Part shown: positions 1-6,131 of the stretch, piece by piece
Layout of the letters: each line of letters starts with the position of its first letter
Numbering within the stretch: position 1 is the first letter of the stretch
Origin: an uncultured delta proteobacterium
GTDB taxonomy: Bacteria > Myxococcota_A > Bradymonadia > REDH01
Reading direction: 5' to 3'
DNA length: 17,339 bases
Assembly: GCA_903873545.1 (NCBI GenBank)
Contig: CAIQPA010000346.1
Span: forward strand, 1-17,339
The notes under the pieces: generated by a model
What the model was told of the DNA's origin: nothing
Seen by the model: only the letters and a program-made list of their open reading frames with translations
Databases searched by the model: none
Position numbers and translations under genes: made by a program

Positions 1-1
1 A

Positions 2-1108
2 CCCAGCGCAGAACTCGCCCAGGCCCTCCACGACAAGGGGCTCCCGGACGATGCGCTCACCCTCGAACTCCTCGCCGATGACGCCGCCGGCCTCGACGAC
101 CTCCGCGCCAAAATCCTCGCCAGCCGCGTCATCGCCTGCACCACCCATGCCTGCGCGAAGCACCCCGTCTTCTCGGTCCTCCGCGCGCAAGACGGCCCGC
201 CGCAACAGCGCGGCGCTGCACGCCAGCCCATCTTCGACGTCGCGATCATCGACGAGGCCTCACAGCTCATCGAGCCCCTCTCACTCGCCGCGGTCAACCT
301 GGCGCGCCGAACGGTCCTCGTCGGCGACCAGCAGCAGCTCCCGCCCGTTGTCACCGCCGACGACGCCCTCTCCTCGGCCTTCACGGACGACGAAACCTCC
401 ATCACCCGCGACCTCGCCGCCATCGGCGTCGCCGGCCTCGACCGCTCCCTCTTCGCCCGCCTTGCCGGCCGCGTCCCATCCGTCATGCTGCGCACGCAGT
501 ACCGCATGAACAACGCCATCCAGGCCTTCCCCAGCCGCTCCTTCTACAGCGGCCTGCTGCAGCCCGACGCCAAGGTCGCAGAACGCAACCTCCCCATCCC
601 CGCCGAGGCCCTCGCGGCGCTCGACCCGGAGCTCCGCAGACGCCTCGACCCCGAGCGCCCCCTCGTCTGGGTCGACGACCCCGGCAAGCCCAAGGCACGC
701 TCCTGCGCGCAGCAGGCCGCCGAGGTCGCCCGCACCGCGGCCGCCCTCTGGCGCCTCTGGCAACACCGCACCGAGGAGGTCCCCCGTGACGCCTGGCTCG
801 GCATCGTCACCCCCTTCCGGAACCAGTGCACCGCCATCCGCAACGCGCTCGTCGCTGAGCTCGGCGAAGAGGCCGCTCTCATCGAGGTCGACACCACCGA
901 CAAGTTCCAGGGGCGTGAGAAAGAGGCCATCCTCTTCAGCCTCGTCCGCAACACCTGGTCCGACTTCGTCTTCGACGAGCGCCGCATCAACGTCTCGCTC
1001 ACCCGCGCCCGCTCCAAGCTCATCGTCTTCGGACCCAAAGAGCTCGGTCGACGCATGCACGAGGTCTTCGCTCCCGCCGACGCGCCCGGAGTAGACCTCC
1101 AAGACTGA
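2..1108 (+). CDS. Superfamily 1 (Upf1/Dna2-like) helicase, C-terminal part, 5' end outside window
   Basis: The open frame enters from the left edge and runs about 368 codons to a TGA. It holds the C-terminal half of an ATP-dependent nucleic-acid helicase of the AAA_11/AAA_12 type. The visible motifs are in the correct order: Walker B-like IIDEAS (about 248-265), motif III LVGDQQQLPP (about 320-349), motif IV RTQYRMN (about 491-511), motif V DTTDKFQGRE (about 890-920) and motif VI NVSLTRARSK with the arginine finger (about 986-1018). The Walker A motif must lie upstream of the window. Enzymes of this class unwind RNA or DNA 5' to 3'; the substrate here cannot be told. An internal ATG near 485 lies inside motif IV and is not a plausible start. 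The gene is intact to its stop, and a 140-base gap separates it from the next gene. Family assignment is secure; biological role is not. Confidence 0.93.
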   Translation, partial: PSAELAQALHDKGLPDDALTLELLADDAAGLDDLRAKILASRVIACTTHACAKHPVFSVLRAQDGPPQQRGAARQPIFDVAIIDEASQLIEPLSLAAVNLARRTVLVGDQQQLPPVVTADDALSSAFTDDETSITRDLAAIGVAGLDRSLFARLAGRVPSVMLRTQYRMNNAIQAFPSRSFYSGLLQPDAKVAERNLPIPAEALAALDPELRRRLDPERPLVWVDDPGKPKARSCAQQAAEVARTAAALWRLWQHRTEEVPRDAWLGIVTPFRNQCTAIRNALVAELGEEAALIEVDTTDKFQGREKEAILFSLVRNTWSDFVFDERRINVSLTRARSKLIVFGPKELGRRMHEVFAPADAPGVDLQD

Positions 1109-1165
1109 GTGCACCCCTACGGGAAGGCTGACGCGGCGGCTGACGCAGCGCGATGCCCGCGCCGC

Positions 1166-1194
1166 TTGCCCAACCATGCGCCGCGGCCTAAACT
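1166..1194 (+). promoter_or_regulatory. Possible sigma70-type promoter for the acyl-CoA synthetase gene
   Basis: TTGCCC (1166-1171) and TAAACT (1189-1194) are separated by 17 bases, each matching 4 of 6 consensus positions. Transcription would start near 1201, giving a leader of about 48 bases before the ATG at 1249. The octamer GCGGCCTA occurs twice around the -10 box. This is the only AT-leaning stretch in the 140-base gap. In GC-rich genomes such matches also arise by chance. Confidence 0.35.
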
Positions 1195-1248
1195 GCGGCC
1201 TAGATTCCAGCAAACGACCCGCGCGGTCCCTCGCCCACGGCACAAAGC

Positions 1249-2922
1249 ATGACCCAGTCCGTCGACCATCGCCTGCTCCTCCAGCAGTTCCACGCCCGCG
1301 TCCGCCAGCACCCCGACCGAGTCTACCTCACGCAGCCCATCGGCGGTGGACAGGTCAAGGACTACACGTGGTCACAGGTCTCCGAGGAGGCCCGCCGCAT
1401 GGCCGCACACCTGCAGTCGCTCGGCTACCCGCCCGGCTCCTGCATCGCGATGATCACCAAGAACTGCGCCCACTTCATCATCGCGGAACTCGCGATCTGG
1501 ATGGCCGGCTACACCTCGGTCGCACTCTTCCCCACCTTCAACGCCGAGAACATCAAGTTCATCCTCGCTCACAGCGAGGCGAAGCTCATCTTCATCGGCA
1601 AGCTCGACAGCATGGCCGACGTCGACGCCGGCACGCCCGCCGACCTCCCCCGCATCGTCTTCCCCCTCGCACCCAAGTCGCCGGGCGAATCCTGGGATGC
1701 CATCACCGCACGCACCGAGCCCCTCGCGGGTGAGCCGGTCCGTGGCGCCGACGAACTCTCCATCATCATCTACACCTCCGGCTCCACCGGCCAGCCGAAG
1801 GGTGTCATGCACTCCTTCCGCACCATCGCGCTCGGCGCCGAGACCTTCGTCGAGGTCATCAAGCTCGGCGCCGACGAGCGGATCCTGAGCTACCTCCCGC
1901 TCGCCCACGCCTTTGAGCGCGCCGTCGTCGAGGCCACCTCCTTCATCTCGGGCTTCCATATCTACTTCGCGGAGTCGCTCGAGACCTTCATCTCGGACAT
2001 CAAGCGGGCGCGCCCGACCGTCTTCATCTCGGTCCCCCGCCTCTGGCTCAAGTTCCAGCTCGGCGTCTTCGCCAAGCAGCCTCAGAAGAAGCTCGACTTC
2101 CTTCTCAAGCTCCCGATCCTCGGCAAGATCGTCTCCAAGAAGGTCCTCACCGGCCTCGGCCTCGAGCATGTCCGCATCGCCGCCTCCGGCTCGGCGCCCA
2201 TCCCGCCCGGCCTCATCAACTGGTACCGCAGCCTCGGCCTCGAGCTCCTCGAAGGCTACGGCATGAGCGAGAACTTCTGCGCCTCGCACATCTCCGTGCC
2301 CGGCAAGACCCGCGTCGGTTACGTCGGCAACGCCTCGCCCGGCGTCCGCTGCCGCATCTCTCCCGAGGGCGAGATCCTTGTTCACAGCCCCGGCAGCATG
2401 CTCGGCTACTACAAGGAGCCCGAGATGTCGGCCGAGAGCTTCACCGAAGACGGCTTCCTCAAGACGGGCGACCGTGGCGAACTCGACGATCAGGGCCGCC
2501 TCAAGATCACCGGCCGCGTCAAGGAGCTCTTCAAGACCAGCAAGGGCAAGTATGTGGCGCCGGCGCCCATCGAGAACCTCATCAACGCCGACAACTCCAT
2601 CGAACTCTCCTGCGTCGCCGGCTCGGGCTATTCCGACGCTCACGCCCTCATCCAGGTCGCCGAGTCGCTTGTCGACAAGCTCAAGACCGCCGAGGGCCGC
2701 GCCGAGTATGAGCCCCACTTCGCCGCGCTCCTCAAGCAGGTGAACGGCCAGCTCGAGGACTGGGAACAGCTCGGCTTCGTCGCCATCGTCTCAGAGCGCT
2801 GGCTCGTCGAGAACGGCTTCCTGACGCCCACCATGAAGATCAAGCGCTCGACCATCGAGGCCCACTACAAGCCGCAGCTCGACGCTTGGTATGCCTCCAA
2901 GAAGAAGGTCATCTGGGGCTAG
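1249..2922 (+). CDS. AMP-binding long-chain acyl-CoA synthetase-like enzyme
   Basis: This 557-residue member of the ANL (adenylate-forming) superfamily would activate a carboxylic acid, most likely a fatty acid, to an acyl-AMP and then an acyl-CoA. The motifs are complete: P-loop YTSGSTGQPKG (residues 175-185), EGYGMSE (335-341), TGD (406-408), the hinge region KITGRVKE with R423, and the C-terminal catalytic lysine in PTMKIKR (527-533, K530 or K532). The layout, including the insert between the P-loop and the EGYGMSE motif and the KGKYVAPAPIEN stretch, resembles FadD15/FACL-type long-chain acyl-CoA ligases rather than short-chain AcsA. The length is normal to slightly short. No signal peptide is seen, so it is cytoplasmic or peripheral at the membrane. 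No clear Shine-Dalgarno sequence precedes the ATG. The gene appears to be transcribed alone and ends 17 bases from a converging gene. Substrate chain length cannot be read from the sequence. Confidence 0.93.
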   Translation: MTQSVDHRLLLQQFHARVRQHPDRVYLTQPIGGGQVKDYTWSQVSEEARRMAAHLQSLGYPPGSCIAMITKNCAHFIIAELAIWMAGYTSVALFPTFNAENIKFILAHSEAKLIFIGKLDSMADVDAGTPADLPRIVFPLAPKSPGESWDAITARTEPLAGEPVRGADELSIIIYTSGSTGQPKGVMHSFRTIALGAETFVEVIKLGADERILSYLPLAHAFERAVVEATSFISGFHIYFAESLETFISDIKRARPTVFISVPRLWLKFQLGVFAKQPQKKLDFLLKLPILGKIVSKKVLTGLGLEHVRIAASGSAPIPPGLINWYRSLGLELLEGYGMSENFCASHISVPGKTRVGYVGNASPGVRCRISPEGEILVHSPGSMLGYYKEPEMSAESFTEDGFLKTGDRGELDDQGRLKITGRVKELFKTSKGKYVAPAPIENLINADNSIELSCVAGSGYSDAHALIQVAESLVDKLKTAEGRAEYEPHFAALLKQVNGQLEDWEQLGFVAIVSERWLVENGFLTPTMKIKRSTIEAHYKPQLDAWYASKKKVIWG

Positions 2923-2939
2923 TCCCCCCACCGGCGAAC

Positions 2940-3641
2940 CTACCGCTGCAACGCCTTCAGACACTTGCGGATCCAGATGGAGTCCAGCACGAAGGCGACC
3001 ATCAGAAAGCTCCCGCTCCAGCCAAACACCACCCGCTGGTCGGGAGTGCAATCGGCGGCAACCAGGTTGCTCACCACGAGGTAGGAGCTCCAGCTCCAGA
3101 AGGGCGCCCGCCACAGCACCAGCGTGGCGAGGCGTGCCCACATGCCCCGCCGCACCCAGACCGCGCTGCCCGCCAACTCTGCCCACGAGACGACGCCGGT
3201 CGTCATCGGCATCATCTCCGTGGTGAACATGATGAGAAAGAGCGGCGCCGCGATCGGGTAGAAGAGCACCAGCAGCGTCGCCAGAATCCCCGTGACGTGA
3301 TGCGCCACTAGGTCTTTCCGCGTCGCATCAAGCCCCCGCCGCGCGGCGAAGACCATCAGCAGCAGGTCGCCCGCAAAATGGCCCATCGGGATGCCCGCCA
3401 GCGCCATTGCGAACGGGTCTACCTCGCGCGTCACATAGCCATCCGGCGCAATGCCCCACCAGTGCACGACGGCGAAGAAGCCGAGCAGGGTGAGCACCAG
3501 CGACACCGCGCCGCGCATCAGCCGGAAGGCCTGCGGGTAACCGCTTCCCTGCCGGTGCGCGATGGTGACCAAGGCGATCGAGACGGCGATCGTCGCGGCA
3601 GCTGCAGCCGCTGTAAGCCCGTAGGGAACCTCCGCGCTCAC
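2940..3641 (-). CDS. TLC-domain-like multipass membrane protein
   Basis: The gene encodes 233 residues with several hydrophobic segments (about 10-28, 43-63, 77-100, 117-140, 172-193 and 207-224), so it is an integral membrane protein with roughly six to seven helices. The stretch RKDLVAHHVTG (108-118), with Asp110 and the double histidine 114-115 at the start of a helix, followed by TEMMPMTTG (141-149), resembles the signature of TLC (TRAM-LAG1-CLN8) proteins such as the TLCD/TMEM136 group. In eukaryotes these act in ceramide synthesis or lipid homeostasis, and bacterial members are uncharacterised. The start is GTG at 3641. Its first base pairs overlap the stop of the upstream methyltransferase gene in a GTGA, which indicates translational coupling. 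A lipid-related function is an inference from the family and from the neighbouring acyl-CoA synthetase. The family call rests on one motif and the topology. Confidence 0.72.
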   Translation of the reverse strand: MSAEVPYGLTAAAAAATIAVSIALVTIAHRQGSGYPQAFRLMRGAVSLVLTLLGFFAVVHWWGIAPDGYVTREVDPFAMALAGIPMGHFAGDLLLMVFAARRGLDATRKDLVAHHVTGILATLLVLFYPIAAPLFLIMFTTEMMPMTTGVVSWAELAGSAVWVRRGMWARLATLVLWRAPFWSWSSYLVVSNLVAADCTPDQRVVFGWSGSFLMVAFVLDSIWIRKCLKALQR

Positions 3642-5137
3642 CGCCGACCACCCATCCGCCGCGCCATCGCCAGCACAGGATTGGGTCGAAAGAGCGCCAC
3701 CGTCTCAACATGCTTTGTCATCGGGAACATCTCCACGGGCTGCACCTCTTCCAACTGCATGCCTCCCTGCGTCAGCACGGCAACATCCCGCGCCAGCGCG
3801 TCGAGATCACACGAAACATAGATGAGCCGCTCCGGCGTAAGCTCGCTCGTCAGCATCTCCGCAACCTCGGCCGACAGCCCGCTCCGCGGCGGGTCGGCGA
3901 TGACCGTCGTTGCCTCTCCTCCGCTCCGCAGGAAGGCGCGCAGCGACGACTCCACGCGGCCCTCGCGAAACGAGATATTCCGCACGCCCGATCCGGCCGC
4001 GCTGGCGATCCCATCCTCCGTCGCAGCGTGGCTCTCCTCCATCGCAACCACCTCGCGGAAGCGCGACGCCAGCGGCAACCCGAAGAAACCAAGACCCGAA
4101 TAGAGGTCGAGCAACCTGCCATGCGGCGCGCTCCCGGCCCACGCCCGAACCTGCCGCGACAGCGCCTCTGCACCAAACTTCGAGGTCTGAAAAAAAGCGC
4201 CCGCAGACACCAGGTAGGACTGCCCGCAGACCTCCGCCCGGATGCGCGCAGCACCGCCCGCGTGAACCAGCCGAGAGCCCGCAAGCTGCTTGCCATCCTC
4301 CGCATGAAAGTTCAGCGCGACAGAGAGCGCACCGGCCTCCAACGCAGCCGCCGTCAGCGCTGGCTCATACTGCTGCGACCGCGCAGACAGCACCCAGGTC
4401 ACCTGCAGTTCACCGGTGCCATGACCAACCCGCACCACGACGGCACGCAGCAGCCCGCGGCCGCTCTCCTCCTCGAAGGGTGGAACCCCCAGTTTCGAAG
4501 CCAGCGCCACAAGCCGCAGCGCGAAGGCCGTCCCATTCGCGTCCTGAACCTCGCACTCCGAGATGGCAACCACCTCGCGGGTATGCGGCGCAAACAGCCC
4601 CGCCGTCAGCGCGCCCGCCGCGCCACCGATGCGCAGCCCAATCTTGGTCCGATGGCCGCGCGGCTCTTCGGGCGCAAGCAGCTCCGCCACCTGCACCGGC
4701 CGGCCGAGCCCCGTCCGAACCGCCCGCATCACCTCGTCGCGCTTCCAGGCCAGCTGCGCCCGATAGGCCATGTGCTGCAGGTCACACCCGCCACACCGTG
4801 ACGCCACCGCGCACGACGGCTCACACCGCGACGACGACCGACGCACCCACGACACCACCTCGCCGCGCCAACGTCCGCGACCACCGCGCAGGCGAACACG
4901 GAGCCGCTCGCCCGGCAGCGCACCACGCAGGTAGAGCCGCCCGCCGGACCACTCCGCTACGGCATCCAGGCCACTGCCCCACGCCACAACCGTCGCCTCG
5001 ACAACGTCGCCCTCGCGCGGCTCCTCGCCACCACTGCGCTGCTCTTCCGCTCTCCGCGCCAACGCTCTCTCCGCAACACAGGAGGCCAATCCATGATGAC
5101 ACCTAAGCCCCTTGGCTGCTAACCGACCCTCACCCAT
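3638..5137 (-). CDS. RlmD/TrmA-type 23S rRNA or tRNA (uracil-5-)-methyltransferase
   Basis: This 499-residue enzyme would methylate C5 of a uridine in rRNA or tRNA using S-adenosylmethionine. A TRAM-like RNA-binding domain lies at about 41-100. An iron-sulfur cluster motif follows (C109-x5-C115-x2-C118), with C195 in the segment ISECEV as the likely fourth ligand. The methyltransferase core shows the SAM-binding segment LLDLYSGLGFFG (342-353), DPPRSG (415-420), the catalytic cysteine C443 in YVSCD and the base-providing glutamate E478 in KHVETV. The Fe-S motif favours the RlmD/RlmCD group over TrmA, but family names in this group are unreliable for the target base. The first 40 residues look like a non-conserved extension. 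The ATG at 5137 is supported by AAGGTG six bases upstream. A TTG near 5062 is a possible later start. It is the first gene of a two-gene unit with the TLC protein. Confidence 0.93.
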   Translation of the reverse strand: MGEGRLAAKGLRCHHGLASCVAERALARRAEEQRSGGEEPREGDVVEATVVAWGSGLDAVAEWSGGRLYLRGALPGERLRVRLRGGRGRWRGEVVSWVRRSSSRCEPSCAVASRCGGCDLQHMAYRAQLAWKRDEVMRAVRTGLGRPVQVAELLAPEEPRGHRTKIGLRIGGAAGALTAGLFAPHTREVVAISECEVQDANGTAFALRLVALASKLGVPPFEEESGRGLLRAVVVRVGHGTGELQVTWVLSARSQQYEPALTAAALEAGALSVALNFHAEDGKQLAGSRLVHAGGAARIRAEVCGQSYLVSAGAFFQTSKFGAEALSRQVRAWAGSAPHGRLLDLYSGLGFFGLPLASRFREVVAMEESHAATEDGIASAAGSGVRNISFREGRVESSLRAFLRSGGEATTVIADPPRSGLSAEVAEMLTSELTPERLIYVSCDLDALARDVAVLTQGGMQLEEVQPVEMFPMTKHVETVALFRPNPVLAMARRMGGRR

Positions 5138-5143
5138 CGGTCA

Positions 5144-5149
5144 CACCTT
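5144..5149 (-). promoter_or_regulatory. Shine-Dalgarno sequence fixing the methyltransferase start
   Basis: Read on the minus strand, AAGGTG lies six bases before the ATG at 5137. It matches five of six positions of AAGGAG. It favours the long N-terminus of the methyltransferase over internal starts. The site lies in the 27-base gap to the divergent gene, so control signals of both genes must overlap here or lie inside the coding regions. Confidence 0.55.
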
Positions 5150-5164
5150 TTCTTGCGGCGCACC

Positions 5165-5731
5165 ATGCTCACCCAGTCCGACCTCCTTCGTATGTCTCAG
5201 GTTGAGCTCGCAGCGATTGTCGCCACCGCGCACCCGATCGACCACGCCGCAGTCGCCGGTCACCAGTACCTCGGCATCGACCTCTCCCTCCCCGCCTTCG
5301 TAAACAAGCTGCTCTGGAAGACCTTCCGCAAAACCTTCTACGCCGACCCCGAACAGCACCTCGTCCGCGGCTGGAACGTGAAGCTCGAGCAGCATGGTAT
5401 CGACGGCCCCCGCATCCCGCTCCGCGACAGCAAAGGCCGCGAAAAATCCTTCGGTCACTACCACCTGCTCAAGCGCACCAACGAGCGCTTCCCCAGCGGC
5501 TGGGCCGGCCCCGACTTCCTCCACTACGGCGTCGCGGGCAACCACTGGTACGACCCCGGCGCGCCCGGCTACTGCCCGCTCGTTGCCGTCAACGAAGGCT
5601 CCACCGACCTCCTCCTCGGCTGGGAGGTCTTCAAGCTCGGCCCGCTCATGATCCCCCTCCCCGACTACTGGCTCCTCGTCCGCGAAGGACCCATCGAGAC
5701 CATCGTCCCCGTCCCTGTCCCCAAGCGGTAA
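5165..5731 (+). CDS. Unrecognised conserved-looking soluble protein, 188 residues
   Basis: I do not recognise this family. The product is 188 residues, has no signal peptide, no hydrophobic helix and no cysteine-rich motif, and is rich in Trp, Tyr, His and Pro (for example RGWNVKLEQHGIDGP, GWAGPDFLHYG and GNHWYDPG). That composition is unlike a spurious GC-rich frame and points to a real folded protein. The ATG at 5165 is preferred; an in-frame TTG at 5153 would add four residues. No clear Shine-Dalgarno sequence is seen at either. It lies four bases before the SUI1-like gene, so the two are very likely co-transcribed and possibly translationally coupled. The promoter cannot be placed, because only 27 bases separate this gene from the divergent methyltransferase. 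Being coding is well supported by length, context and codon use; function is unknown. Confidence 0.85.
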   Translation: MLTQSDLLRMSQVELAAIVATAHPIDHAAVAGHQYLGIDLSLPAFVNKLLWKTFRKTFYADPEQHLVRGWNVKLEQHGIDGPRIPLRDSKGREKSFGHYHLLKRTNERFPSGWAGPDFLHYGVAGNHWYDPGAPGYCPLVAVNEGSTDLLLGWEVFKLGPLMIPLPDYWLLVREGPIETIVPVPVPKR

Positions 5732-5735
5732 CCCC

Positions 5736-6131
5736 ATGGCAACCCCCAAGAAGGGCGGCTGGTCCGACGCCCCTGCGCAGGCCCCGCTCTCCAACCCCTT
5801 CGCTGCCCTCGCCGCACTCCGTCCCGCCGACGCCGCGCCCGCCGCAGCGGCCCCCGCCGCAGCCCCCGCGACCAAGCCGGCTGCCGACCCCAAGCTCCCT
5901 GCCCGCGCCGTCGTCGCCGTCGAGCGCAAAGGCCGCGGCGGAAAGACCGTCACCCTCGTCACCCACCTCGGCCTCTCCAACGATGCGCTCGACGCCTGGG
6001 TCACGGAGATGAAGCGCTCGCTCGGCTGCGGCGGCACCCGCGAAGACGACGCCATCGCCCTCCAAGGCGACCAGCGCGAGCGGGCCATCGACTGGCTCAC
6101 CCGCAAAGGCGTCCGCAAGGTCTCCGGCTAG
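5736..6131 (+). CDS. SUI1/eIF1-like translation factor (YciH family)
   Basis: The product has 131 residues. The C-terminal half (about 54-131) matches the SUI1 fold shared by eukaryotic eIF1 and bacterial YciH. Visible marks are VERKGRGGKTVTLV (62-75), the SLGCGG segment (95-100), IALQGDQR (107-114) and the closing helix LTRKGVRKV (121-129). YciH affects start-codon and initiator tRNA discrimination at the ribosome in vitro. The N-terminal half is a low-complexity Ala/Pro stretch (about 29-51) after a short Lys-containing start, so the gene has a flexible tail that short homologues lack. It follows the unknown 188-residue gene by four bases, without an obvious own ribosome binding site. Its TAG stop overlaps the TAG stop of the converging cytochrome gene in a shared CTAG, leaving no room for a terminator between them. 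The family is clear; its role in bacteria is still poorly defined. Confidence 0.9.
   Translation: MATPKKGGWSDAPAQAPLSNPFAALAALRPADAAPAAAAPAAAPATKPAADPKLPARAVVAVERKGRGGKTVTLVTHLGLSNDALDAWVTEMKRSLGCGGTREDDAIALQGDQRERAIDWLTRKGVRKVSG

Noticed and set aside
51..509. Plus-strand frame of 152 codons rich in Ser/Pro/Ala
   Set aside because: It is a shifted frame inside the helicase gene, whose conserved motifs lie in the other frame.
1372..2718. Open frame of 448 codons antisense to the acyl-CoA synthetase gene
   Set aside because: It is a Glu/Asp/Gly-rich mirror frame with no domain, opposite an enzyme with all its motifs.
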